Part shown: positions 1-6,774 of the stretch, piece by piece
Position numbering within the stretch: position 1 is the first letter of the stretch
Layout of the letters: every line of letters starts with the position of its first letter
Assembly (NCBI GenBank): GCA_003487525.1
Contig: DNDT01000477.1
Coordinates: forward strand, 1-8,568
Reading direction: 5' to 3'
Source: Flavobacteriales bacterium
Lineage (GTDB): Bacteria > Bacteroidota > Bacteroidia > Flavobacteriales_E > Vicingaceae
DNA: 8,568 nucleotides
Translations under genes and position numbers: made by a program
The notes under the pieces: model-generated
Seen by the model: only the letters and a program-made list of their open reading frames with translations
Told to the model about the DNA's origin: nothing
The model's database searches: none

Positions 1-110
1 ACGATGATTTTATGCGCGAATTCGGACAAGATCTTTCGGAGCATTTTGACGTACCATTCGAATTGGTGCCCTTTTTCAATTCCGCTCTGATTCCTAAAAT
101 GGCTTGCTAA
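1..110 (+). CDS. C-terminal end of an unidentified protein (5' end outside window)
   Basis: A reading frame starting with the codon at base 3 stays open from the window edge to a TAA at 108-110, giving 35 residues. They include an acidic stretch (DDFMREFGQDLSEHFD) and then a hydrophobic, proline-containing end (VPFELVPFF, ending in KMAC). The mix of charged and hydrophobic residues and the clean stop just before a promoter-like gap suggest the true C-terminus of a cytoplasmic protein. I do not recognise the family from so short a piece. A competing plus-strand frame closes at 88-90 and looks less protein-like. One minus-strand frame is also open here but has no ATG to start it. Confidence 0.5.
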   Translation, partial: DDFMREFGQDLSEHFDVPFELVPFFNSALIPKMAC

Positions 111-133
111 GTATTTATATCTGCATTTATTTG
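103..133 (+). promoter_or_regulatory. Possible Bacteroidota-type promoter for the LamG/T9SS gene
   Basis: CTTG at 103-106 and TTTATTTG at 126-133 are separated by 19 bases. They resemble the -33 (TTTG or TTG) and -7 (TAnnTTTG) elements of Bacteroidota housekeeping promoters, with one mismatch in the -7 element. The site overlaps the stop of the upstream gene and would leave a leader of roughly 40 bases before the ATG at 181. Motifs this short and degenerate occur by chance in AT-rich DNA, so the call is tentative. Confidence 0.3.
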
Positions 134-180
134 ATAGATATCTTTTATTGAAGTAATTTCAATGTCTTAAAACACAGACT

Positions 181-1254
181 ATGAAAACGATTTTTACCAA
201 TGCATTTATTTTATTTTTTATTTGCAGCTTACAGGCTCAAAACAAGGATGCCGGATTGCTGTTTGATGGAATTGACGACTATGTGAAGGTACCGCATCAC
301 ACCAGCTTAAATTTGGGTCGCAGCGCATTTACCGTTGAAGCATTGATTCAAGCTGATACCGGGAACAAAGGAACGGTTGCACCAACAATTTTTTCGAAGA
401 AGGGTGTTGCGGGGTCCAGTTTGGATGGGTTTAATTTCTGGTTAACCGATAAAGGATTTATTGGCATCCAAATGGAAGGAACAAGCTATGCCGGTGGTGG
501 ATTTGGACCGGGTGGTAACCCGGGAGTGCCGGCCAAAGATTTAAGGGACGGTCTGTGTCATCATGTAGCTTATACCAGGGAAGTTGGAGGAGTTCAGGAT
601 ACCATAAACGGTTATCAGGATGGTGCGTTGATTAGAAAATCCAGAAAGGCTGCGTTGCTGGCTGACATTTCAAACAGCATTGATTTGTGGATTGGTTGGT
701 CGGAAGATGATTCGGTTACAGCTAACGTTTATCAGTTTAAAGGCATAATAAAAGAGATACGAATCTGGAATTTTGCCAAAACGGAAGCACAAATATATGC
801 GGATAAAGGCAAGCATATGGTTGGAAATGAAGCGGGTTTGATTGCATACTGGAGGCTTGATGAAAATGCCGGATCGACGGTAAAGGATTGTGGTCCCAAT
901 GGCAACAACGGTAAATTAATGAAGGGAACAGGATGGGGAAGCTTCTGCGCGAATTACCTGGATGCCATTCCTGCCGGATGTAACAATGTACCTACGGGCA
1001 TTGAAAACGAATCCGATAATTCAAGTGTGTTTATTTATCCAAATCCCGCAACCACCGCAATAAAGGTGTCCGGATTGGAAGATTCCCGAATTGATCAGGT
1101 GAGGGTTTATGAAGTTACCGGTCGACAGGTTTTAATCCAGAACTGGGACGGAAAAGACGAACTTAATTTATCACATTTAACAAATGGATTGTATCTGATT
1201 AAACTTTCGTATGAAGGAAATTCAGTGTTTGAATCCAGATTTAGTAAAAACTAG
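181..1254 (+). CDS. Secreted LamG-like (concanavalin A-like) protein with T9SS type A sorting domain
   Basis: This 357-residue protein has a signal peptide at about 1-20 (MKT, a hydrophobic core, then LQAQ), for Sec export. Residues 24-253 read as a LamG/concanavalin A-like beta-sandwich: it opens with LLFDGIDDYVKVP, contains GIIKEIRIWNFAKTEAQI and AYWRLDENAG near the end, and closes with a DCGPNGNNG segment. Residues 280-357 are a T9SS type A C-terminal sorting domain, with FIYPNPA, VRVYEVTGRQV, LTNGLYLIKL and a basic end. Such tails direct proteins through the outer membrane to the cell surface or medium and are removed there. LamG domains usually bind glycans or proteins. No catalytic domain is present, so binding or adhesion is an inference and the ligand is unknown. 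Four cysteines in the mature part (126, 237, 256, 267) could form disulfides. The gene stands alone between two gaps and probably has its own transcript. Confidence 0.9.
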   Translation: MKTIFTNAFILFFICSLQAQNKDAGLLFDGIDDYVKVPHHTSLNLGRSAFTVEALIQADTGNKGTVAPTIFSKKGVAGSSLDGFNFWLTDKGFIGIQMEGTSYAGGGFGPGGNPGVPAKDLRDGLCHHVAYTREVGGVQDTINGYQDGALIRKSRKAALLADISNSIDLWIGWSEDDSVTANVYQFKGIIKEIRIWNFAKTEAQIYADKGKHMVGNEAGLIAYWRLDENAGSTVKDCGPNGNNGKLMKGTGWGSFCANYLDAIPAGCNNVPTGIENESDNSSVFIYPNPATTAIKVSGLEDSRIDQVRVYEVTGRQVLIQNWDGKDELNLSHLTNGLYLIKLSYEGNSVFESRFSKN

Positions 1255-1271
1255 TTTTAGCTGACTTCTTT

Positions 1272-1326
1272 TTAGGAGCACGGTATCGTTTTGTTGGATG
1301 ACAAATTAGTATACTTGTGCTCCTAA
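1272..1326. repeat. Long imperfect inverted repeat between the LamG gene and the Skp-like gene
   Basis: TTAGGAGCAC at 1272-1281 is an exact reverse complement of GTGCTCCTAA at 1317-1326. Pairing can continue inward with GGTAT (1282-1286) against ATACTT (1311-1316) if one base bulges. A further inner stem TTTGT (1290-1294) with ACAAA (1301-1305) closes a six-base loop. The result is a 55-base hairpin or a pair of operator-like half sites. No T-tract follows on either strand, so it is a poor intrinsic terminator. It fills most of the gap and sits 10 bases before the next start codon. Confidence 0.75.
1290..1317 (+). promoter_or_regulatory. Possible promoter within the inverted repeat, for the Skp-like/DUF4924/bestrophin group
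   Basis: TTTG at 1290-1293 and TATACTTG at 1310-1317 resemble the Bacteroidota -33 and -7 (TAnnTTTG, one mismatch) elements. The spacer is 16 bases, slightly shorter than usual. The -7 element ends on the first base of the right arm of the inverted repeat, so transcription would start in or just after that arm, giving a leader of roughly 10 bases. This fits the lack of any other promoter before the plus-strand gene group but rests on sequence resemblance only. Confidence 0.3.
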
Positions 1327-1336
1327 TTATTATCCC

Positions 1337-1951
1337 TTGAAAGCAACAGACAAATACCTTGTTTATGTATTGGCGGCAGCCGTGATAGGTTTATATGTCC
1401 TACATTTCAGCAGCAGCAAGTCCGAGGAAGAAAACCAGACGGTAAATGAAAGCACTGCCGTTGGAACAACTACCCTCAAGCATGGTGTCATATACTATGT
1501 GAACACCGATACCATTTGGGACAAGTATGCGTATGTGCATGACGCAATGGCTAATCTTGAAGAAAGAAAAAATCAATATGAAGGCCGGCTGGAAAAACAA
1601 TTTCGAACGTTTGAATCAGAGGTGAAAGAGTTTCAGCAGACAGGAGGTGGAATGAGTGAAGTAGAACAGCAAATTAAACAACGCGACCTCATGCGTAAAG
1701 AATCCGATTTGACCAAGTTAAAGGAGGAGTTGGAACAAAAGATTATGCGTGAAGAAAAAGAGTGGAATGATAAATTGCGAACAAAGATTATCGGATACAT
1801 AGATGACTTTACCAAAGACCGGAATTACGACTACATACTCGGTTATTCGATCACTTCAAACATTATTTTAGCAAACGACAGTCTGAATTTGACAAAGGAG
1901 ATTCTGGATGGACTGAATCAGGAATATAACGCCCGAAAAGAAACGGAATAA
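1337..1951 (+). CDS. Membrane-anchored OmpH/Skp-family periplasmic chaperone-like protein
   Basis: The protein has 204 residues and starts at TTG. The frame has a stop at 1307-1309, and the first in-frame ATG is codon 71, inside the conserved domain, so TTG is the only start that keeps the N-terminal segment. Residues 8-24 form one hydrophobic span without a lipobox cysteine, most likely an uncleaved signal anchor. After a polar linker (25-48), residues 50-64 (VIYYVNTDTIWDKYA) match the conserved beta-strand at the head of OmpH/Skp proteins. Residues 72-150 are rich in K, E and Q and predict as the coiled-coil arms, with a TGGG break at 102-105. Residues 164-182 (YDYILGYSITSNIILANDS) are the conserved second core segment. 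Skp holds unfolded outer-membrane proteins in the periplasm; that role is inferred here. Its stop overlaps the next start (TAATG), implying translational coupling. Confidence 0.85.
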   Translation: MKATDKYLVYVLAAAVIGLYVLHFSSSKSEEENQTVNESTAVGTTTLKHGVIYYVNTDTIWDKYAYVHDAMANLEERKNQYEGRLEKQFRTFESEVKEFQQTGGGMSEVEQQIKQRDLMRKESDLTKLKEELEQKIMREEKEWNDKLRTKIIGYIDDFTKDRNYDYILGYSITSNIILANDSLNLTKEILDGLNQEYNARKETE

Positions 1952-2511
1952 TGCTTATAGCCGAGCAAAAAAAGAAGGAAAATATCGCTGAGTACATCTT
2001 GTACATGTGGCAAATCGAAGACTTAATTCGGGGAAGCGAGTTAAGTGTCAATAAGGTAATGACAAGAATTTTTCCGGATCAAATGCCGTCTGAAGAGATT
2101 GCCCTTGAATATGAAAATTGGTTTAAGGGCATTATCGATGAGATGAAAAGGGATGGTTTGGAGAAGCAGGGGCATTTAAAAACCGTGCGCCATCATCTGA
2201 AATCGCTCAATAATCTTCACAGGTCTCTTTTGATGACTTTTCAGGACAAGGAATATCAGGATGCATATAAGGCGACTGCAGGCGACCTATCAATATTAAA
2301 AGGAAAGAGCGGTTCCGAAGATCTGACTGAAGTTGAGATTTGTCTGACGGGTTTATACGGTTTAATGCTTTTGCGTATTCAGAAAGCAACGATATCCGAA
2401 GATACCCTTGCCGCAATGGAGCGAATCGGAAAACTCGTTGCCTTATTGGCTCGGTCATATAAAAAATTTCAAAGCGGCTTGTTGAATCTGCCTCCGGAAA
2501 TGAATAACTGA
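1951..2511 (+). CDS. DUF4924 family protein
   Basis: This 186-residue protein opens with MLIAEQKKKENIAEYILYMW followed by QIEDLIR, the start I associate with DUF4924, a family found in Bacteroidota with no assigned function. There is no signal peptide and no membrane span, so it should be cytoplasmic. It predicts as almost entirely helical: helices at about 5-28, 50-70, 76-100, 101-118, 125-145 and 148-178, with a proline-containing C-terminus. Conserved-looking features include the WQIEDLIR segment and HHLKSLNNLH at 81-90. The ATG shares its A with the TAA of the Skp-like gene, and the bestrophin gene starts 10 bases after its stop, so the three are very likely one transcript. No enzyme motif is visible, and I assign no function. 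Confidence 0.85.
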   Translation: MLIAEQKKKENIAEYILYMWQIEDLIRGSELSVNKVMTRIFPDQMPSEEIALEYENWFKGIIDEMKRDGLEKQGHLKTVRHHLKSLNNLHRSLLMTFQDKEYQDAYKATAGDLSILKGKSGSEDLTEVEICLTGLYGLMLLRIQKATISEDTLAAMERIGKLVALLARSYKKFQSGLLNLPPEMNN

Positions 2512-2521
2512 CGTATCATCC

Positions 2522-3409
2522 ATGATTAAATACAATCCGAAATCCTGGTTGGGTCTGATTTTTCATCGATACAGCAGGGAAACATTTAAAAAGACGATTC
2601 CTAACATGATCGTTTTGGCGTTTTACGCCACCTTGTTTACCGTAATATATGAGGTTTACCTCAGTGATTGGTTTGATGTGTCTACCGTGGTCCATTCCCT
2701 GCTGGGTATTGTATTGGGTCTATTTCTTGTATTCCGGACAAACACCGCCTATGACAAATGGTGGGAGGGAAGAAAAATCTGGGGAGCATTGGTGAACGAT
2801 TGCCGCAATCTCTCCATTAAACTCAATGCATTTTTAAAGCGAGAAAATAAAACCCGGCGGTTGGAGTTTGCCGGTCTCATTCGAAATTATGTATTCGCGA
2901 TGATGCACCATTTAAGGAATGAGCCTGTTGACGCATCCATGATCATGACTGAAACGGAACTTAAAGAAATGGTCAAGTGGAATCACAAACCCAATTTCCT
3001 TGCCAGTGAACTTTATATCAAAGCAAACGCCCTGTATACATCAAATGAGATTACCGGAGAACAACTCTTCATTTTGGACAAGGAATTAAAGGGTCTTACA
3101 GATAACATCGGGGCGTGTGAACGAATAAAAAACACACCCATTCCCTATGCATACAACATGTATATGAAGAAGTTCATTTTCATCTACAGTGTGACTCTTC
3201 CCTTGGGTTTTGTATCCACTTTTCATTATTGGACCATTGCCGTTACTCTTTTCATATTCTACTTTCTGATTACCATCGAATTAATTGCGGAGGAAATAGA
3301 AGAGCCATTTGGCAATGACGAAAACGATCTGCCCTTGGAAGATCTCAGTGAGAAAATTGGTTCGAATGTTCACGAAATTCTCGGCATCGAATTTACTCCT
3401 TCCAGATAA
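2522..3409 (+). CDS. Bestrophin-family (RFP-TM, UPF0187) ion channel
   Basis: The 295-residue protein matches the bacterial bestrophin family throughout, and the length is normal for it. After an amphipathic start, membrane spans lie at about 28-46, 57-73, 215-232 and 236-255. Family signatures are visible: FRTNTAYDKWWEGRKIWG at 71-88, just after span 2; ERIKNTPIPYAY at 200-211, at the cytoplasmic end of span 3; and IAEEIEEPFGNDENDLPLE at 255-273, after span 4. Bestrophins form pentameric channels; animal ones carry chloride, while a characterised bacterial homologue is cation-selective, so the ion cannot be assigned. The protein should sit in the inner membrane. It is last in the plus-strand group, and its final 17 bases overlap the end of the opposing OstA-like gene. 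Confidence 0.93.
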   Translation: MIKYNPKSWLGLIFHRYSRETFKKTIPNMIVLAFYATLFTVIYEVYLSDWFDVSTVVHSLLGIVLGLFLVFRTNTAYDKWWEGRKIWGALVNDCRNLSIKLNAFLKRENKTRRLEFAGLIRNYVFAMMHHLRNEPVDASMIMTETELKEMVKWNHKPNFLASELYIKANALYTSNEITGEQLFILDKELKGLTDNIGACERIKNTPIPYAYNMYMKKFIFIYSVTLPLGFVSTFHYWTIAVTLFIFYFLITIELIAEEIEEPFGNDENDLPLEDLSEKIGSNVHEILGIEFTPSR

Positions 3410-4937
3410 AGATATCCTCTCTTTTTGTAGGACGAAGTTCTATTCTCCAGTTAAAGCCTTTTAACCGAAGTTCTTCCGTTGAAAGTTCGTCGATTGGAAA
3501 AAATGTTGCGTTGGCATCGTTGATGTATGAAATTTGATTTATTTCATTTTCAACCAACTTGATAATTAGATCTGAGCTTTCCCCACGGTTTACACCTACA
3601 AACTTGTCGTCTTTGTCCAAAGCGTAATAGACGGTCTGCCCGTTTCCGGTTACGTGAATGTTGTCGAGCTTATTGTTTTTAAACATTCCGGTCATTTGCT
3701 TGCCACGGATTTGATTGAAACGAATACTATCTACCGCAGAATTAACAAAGGCATTCTTGGTAATGTCCATGGTATGAATAGTTCCGTTGGCCATGTTCAA
3801 CTGAATGTAGTCCCCTGTAATTTGATTGTCACCGGTCCATAATATCGGGTCGAAATGCAACTGTATGGCTGAATCGGAAAAATTATACACCATCGAATCG
3901 CATTTACCCTGGAGATCACTTTTAAAGAATCGGATGTGTCTGTAGGCAAGAAGCATCCTGGCATCGGGATTGTCACTCTGCACCTTGAACACTTTTAGGG
4001 TATCGGCATGCAGAAAAAGCGTATCGTCTTCCATATACTGTTGCAGTTCGCTTTCAACGGTCACGATTGCGCTATCTCTGTTCTCGTATAACAATGCATG
4101 CTGGCCTTTTACACGGATGTTTTCTGCTGTATCGACAATGTCCGCATGACCTAAAATTTCACCAAAACCTATGTTGCTGTTATAAAAAATACTGTCACCT
4201 GATATTATCCTCGAATCAGAGACGATGTACGCATTGATGTGATACTCTGATAATTTGGTCAGGCTGTTAAAGAAACCTGCTTCACAGTGAATTTTATTGG
4301 AGTCGGCGTATATATCCGTTGGCCCGAGAAAGGTTGTTTTTTTTGACTTCGTATTGTAAAGAAGTGTATCGGCTATAATTTCAAATTCCGGGTGAACGTA
4401 ACGCACTTCTTTTTTAAAATAGAACTCATTTGCATCCGTATAATAGTATCCCCGCCTGCTTTTTAATTCGGATTGATCTTCACGGTTCACAATCGTACCT
4501 CCTTTCAGGTAGTAACCAAGTCGAAAGGGTCTGTTGTAAATCAGATAATCGGTGGTGAGGTGAATGTTGTCGTTGTCGAGCACAACATTTTGCTTGCATG
4601 TAAACAATTGGTTTTCACCATCATAATGCAAGGAATCGCTGTATAGATTTAAACTGTCACCCTGTTTAATGTGAACTCTTCCGAAGGCATCAAGGCTATT
4701 TGAAACGGGGTACTGGTAAGCGCTGTCACAGTACATGAGAACGCCCTTGTGTTCGAATACGACGTTGCCAATGAGTCTTTTGGCTTTTTTGCCAAGGCTT
4801 TCGTCGTACTCAATGTTATCCGCCTGGAATTTTATTTTGGCCTTGTTCTGCGCGTGAATATCCTCGCTCAGGCTGAGTCCGAATAAGGCGAACAGAACCG
4901 ATGTTATGAGAAAACGCCTTGCGGCGAACCTTTTCAT
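3393..4937 (-). CDS. OstA/LptA-like lipopolysaccharide transport protein, Bacteroidota type
   Basis: This 514-residue protein carries an N-terminal signal peptide (basic MKRFAARR, hydrophobic 9-24, cleavage probably near HAQ at 28-30). It then consists of repeated short beta-strand units typical of the OstA/LptA jellyroll: ADNIEYDESLGKKAKRLIGN at 39-58, FEHKGVLMYCDSAY at 61-74, AFGRVHI at 84-90, then further DSL and ADT units (about 100, 190, 250, 311). It ends with a C-terminal LKGFNWRIELRP segment at 492-503. LptA proteins bridge the periplasm and carry LPS to the outer membrane. At 514 residues it is far longer than E. coli LptA (about 185) but lacks the large barrel of LptD, matching the OstA-like proteins of this phylum. 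The start overlaps the purA stop by ATGA, so it is probably translationally coupled to purA. Confidence 0.85.
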   Translation of the reverse strand: MKRFAARRFLITSVLFALFGLSLSEDIHAQNKAKIKFQADNIEYDESLGKKAKRLIGNVVFEHKGVLMYCDSAYQYPVSNSLDAFGRVHIKQGDSLNLYSDSLHYDGENQLFTCKQNVVLDNDNIHLTTDYLIYNRPFRLGYYLKGGTIVNREDQSELKSRRGYYYTDANEFYFKKEVRYVHPEFEIIADTLLYNTKSKKTTFLGPTDIYADSNKIHCEAGFFNSLTKLSEYHINAYIVSDSRIISGDSIFYNSNIGFGEILGHADIVDTAENIRVKGQHALLYENRDSAIVTVESELQQYMEDDTLFLHADTLKVFKVQSDNPDARMLLAYRHIRFFKSDLQGKCDSMVYNFSDSAIQLHFDPILWTGDNQITGDYIQLNMANGTIHTMDITKNAFVNSAVDSIRFNQIRGKQMTGMFKNNKLDNIHVTGNGQTVYYALDKDDKFVGVNRGESSDLIIKLVENEINQISYINDANATFFPIDELSTEELRLKGFNWRIELRPTKREDIFIWKE

Positions 4938-6223
4938 GCTAGAACCGGAACTTTGTTTTTATCCCTGACTATGGTCTGACTTCTGTCCGGACCCACCGAA
5001 ATGATTGTAATTGGCAAGCCCACCTTCTCTTCAACGTATTTGATGTAATCGTTCAATTGACCGGGAAATTCTGAGGTATTTTTTATTCCTGTCAAATCAT
5101 CGGGCCAACATTCAAGGGAATCATAAACGGGATCTATTTTGGCTTTTATGTCATATGGAGGGTAATCCATTTCATGGCCATTTACGTTGTACTTTTTACA
5201 AACCAGGATTTCCTTGAAAGCGGAAAGTACATCCGCCTTCATCATAATTAGCTGAGTAACTCCGCTTATCATGGCCGTGTATTTTAAAGCCGGAATATCA
5301 AGCCATCCGCATCTCCTCGGCCTGCCGGTTGTAGCACCAAATTCATTTCCTTCTTTTCGAAGTCGTTCACCAATCTGATTTTCCAATTCGGTTGGGAATG
5401 GACCGCTGCCGACACGTGTGCAATAAGCTTTAAAAATACCGAAGACTTCACCAATTCTGTTAGGTGCTATTCCAAGACCGGTGCAGGCACCCGCGGAAAT
5501 GGTATTTGAAGAAGTCACAAAAGGATAAGAACCAAAATCTATGTCCAGAAGTGACCCTTGTGCACCTTCCGCAAGGACCTTCATGTTGTTGTCAAGACAT
5601 GAATTGATATACTGTTCACTGTCGACCAGTTCAAATGATTTAAGTTTTTCAATTCCTTCAAACCACGGTCCTTCCAATTCTTTCAGGTTGTGTTTGAATT
5701 TGAATGATTTCAAAATGTCAAGGTGTTTGGCAACCAGGGTATTGTACCTGTTTTTAAAATCTGCAAGTTCAATATCACCGACCCGAAGACCGTTGCGACC
5801 TGTTTTATCCATGTAAGCCGGGCCAATTCCTCTTAATGTGGAACCGATCTTATTTTTTCCTTTTGCATTTTCTGAAGCGGCATCCAGCAATTTATGAGTG
5901 GGTAAAATTAGGTGTGCCTTTCTCGAAATTTTGAGTTTCGACTTCACATTCACGCCCATATTTTCAAGTGCAACAACTTCCTTTTTAAAAACTTCGGGAT
6001 CGATTACGACACCGTTGCCAACAAGATTTTGTGTATTCTCTCTGAAGATTCCGGATGGGATGGTGTGCAATACGTGCTTTACTCCTTCAAATTCCAACGT
6101 ATGTCCTGCGTTTGGGCCTCCCTGAAACCGGGCGATTACATCGTAATGTGGAGTCAGCACATCAACGACCTTTCCCTTTCCTTCATCTCCCCATTGCAAA
6201 CCCAATAAAACATCAACCTTCAT
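4934..6223 (-). CDS. purA: Adenylosuccinate synthetase
   Basis: PurA joins IMP and aspartate using GTP to make adenylosuccinate, the first committed step from IMP to AMP, in the cytoplasm. The 429-residue length is typical and all signature blocks are present. The GTP-binding loop is WGDEGKGK at 11-18, with catalytic Asp13. GGPNAGHT at 35-42 holds catalytic His41. LRGIGPAYMDKTGRNGLR lies at 129-146. ATTGRPRRCGWLD is the aspartate- and IMP-binding loop near 300, and SVGPDRSQTIV near the C-terminus is the guanine-binding end. The ATG start fits exactly with the conserved N-terminus. It begins 26 bases after the fur stop, with no promoter-like sequence in the gap, so co-transcription with rel and fur is likely. 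The last four bases form the start of the OstA-like gene. Confidence 0.98.
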   Translation of the reverse strand: MKVDVLLGLQWGDEGKGKVVDVLTPHYDVIARFQGGPNAGHTLEFEGVKHVLHTIPSGIFRENTQNLVGNGVVIDPEVFKKEVVALENMGVNVKSKLKISRKAHLILPTHKLLDAASENAKGKNKIGSTLRGIGPAYMDKTGRNGLRVGDIELADFKNRYNTLVAKHLDILKSFKFKHNLKELEGPWFEGIEKLKSFELVDSEQYINSCLDNNMKVLAEGAQGSLLDIDFGSYPFVTSSNTISAGACTGLGIAPNRIGEVFGIFKAYCTRVGSGPFPTELENQIGERLRKEGNEFGATTGRPRRCGWLDIPALKYTAMISGVTQLIMMKADVLSAFKEILVCKKYNVNGHEMDYPPYDIKAKIDPVYDSLECWPDDLTGIKNTSEFPGQLNDYIKYVEEKVGLPITIISVGPDRSQTIVRDKNKVPVLA

Positions 6224-6249
6224 GATTTTTTTCTTCTGTGAATATATCG

Positions 6250-6744
6250 TTAAATCTTTCCTAATTTCAGATTAGATTCTGCTTTGTTATTGCTTTTCGA
6301 AACACATTTTTTACACAATCCGTAAAAATTCAGAGAGTGTGAAGTTACTTCAAATCCGAGCAAGGATTGTGCAGAATCTTTAATATGTTGGATGCGAGGA
6401 TCACAAAATTCCAAAACGATTCCGCAATTCGAGCAAATCAGGTGATCGTGCTGACCGAATCCATACGCTCGTTCAAATTGTGAGCTTCCGTCTCCAAATT
6501 GATGCTTACGGACCAAAGCACAGTCAATCAGCAATTCAATGGTATTGTATAAAGTGGCCTTACTCACGCGATAGCGTTTATTTTTCATAGAAATGTAGAG
6601 AGCTTCAATATCGAAATGCCTGTCATGAGTATAAATCTCATTTAATATGGCATATCGTTCGGGCGTCTTTCTATGCCCTTTTTTCTCCAGGTAGATGGAA
6701 AAAAGGTTCCTGACTTTATCTTGTATTTCTAATTTCTGACTCAT
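6250..6744 (-). CDS. Fur-family metal-dependent transcriptional regulator
   Basis: With the ATG at 6744 the protein has 164 residues ([10 protein letters not shown]...). An upstream TTG at 6759 would add five residues but lacks support. Residues 1-80 form the winged-helix DNA-binding domain, with [14 protein letters not shown] near 25-38 and the recognition helix [14 protein letters not shown] at 59-72. The rest is the dimerisation and metal domain. Cys104, Cys107, Cys144 and Cys147 (CSNC and CKKC) form a structural zinc site. His43, Glu91, His99, His101 and Glu112 align with the regulatory metal ligands. Glu112 stands where B. subtilis PerR has Asp104, which favours an iron- or zinc-sensing Fur over a peroxide-sensing PerR; this is inference from alignment by eye. 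It lies 30 bases after rel and 26 before purA. No Fur box was recognised nearby. Confidence 0.92.
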   Translation of the reverse strand: MSQKLEIQDKVRNLFSIYLEKKGHRKTPERYAILNEIYTHDRHFDIEALYISMKNKRYRVSKATLYNTIELLIDCALVRKHQFGDGSSQFERAYGFGQHDHLICSNCGIVLEFCDPRIQHIKDSAQSLLGFEVTSHSLNFYGLCKKCVSKSNNKAESNLKLGKI

Positions 6745-6756
6745 GAATAAGGCTTG

Positions 6757-6764
6757 CAAAAGTA
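6757..6764 (-). promoter_or_regulatory. Possible -7 promoter element for fur-purA-ostA
   Basis: On the minus strand, TACTTTTG is an exact match to the TAnnTTTG element of Bacteroidota promoters and lies 12 bases before the fur ATG, in the rel-fur gap. No TTG lies at the right distance upstream, and the leader would be under ten bases. A secondary internal promoter is possible but weakly supported. Confidence 0.25.
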
Positions 6765-6774
6765 GTAAAAGCCG

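Noticed and set aside
1..90. Alternative frame from base 1 closing at 88-90
   Set aside because: Its translation is rich in Cys, Trp and Ser with no plausible domain end, whereas the frame ending at 110 is balanced and protein-like.
136..143. AGATATCT palindrome before the LamG gene
   Set aside because: An eight-base palindrome in AT-rich intergenic DNA is expected by chance, and no second copy or extended symmetry was seen.
1272..1330. Inverted repeat as an intrinsic terminator of the LamG gene
   Set aside because: The sequence after the right arm is AATTATTATCCC rather than a T-run, and the T-rich tract lies before the left arm, the wrong side for either direction.
4780..4795. TTGGC-TTTTTT-GCCAA stem-loop
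   Set aside because: It lies inside the signal-proximal coding part of the OstA-like gene and is explained by Lys and Ala codons. The stem has only five pairs.
5541..6208. Several plus-strand open frames opposite purA
   Set aside because: All lie antisense to conserved PurA motifs, overlap one another and show no protein-family features.
6745..6759. TTG start giving a Fur protein five residues longer
   Set aside because: An ATG five codons downstream gives a normal Fur N-terminus. The extra residues (MQALF) have no family support, and the TTG overlaps a promoter-like element.
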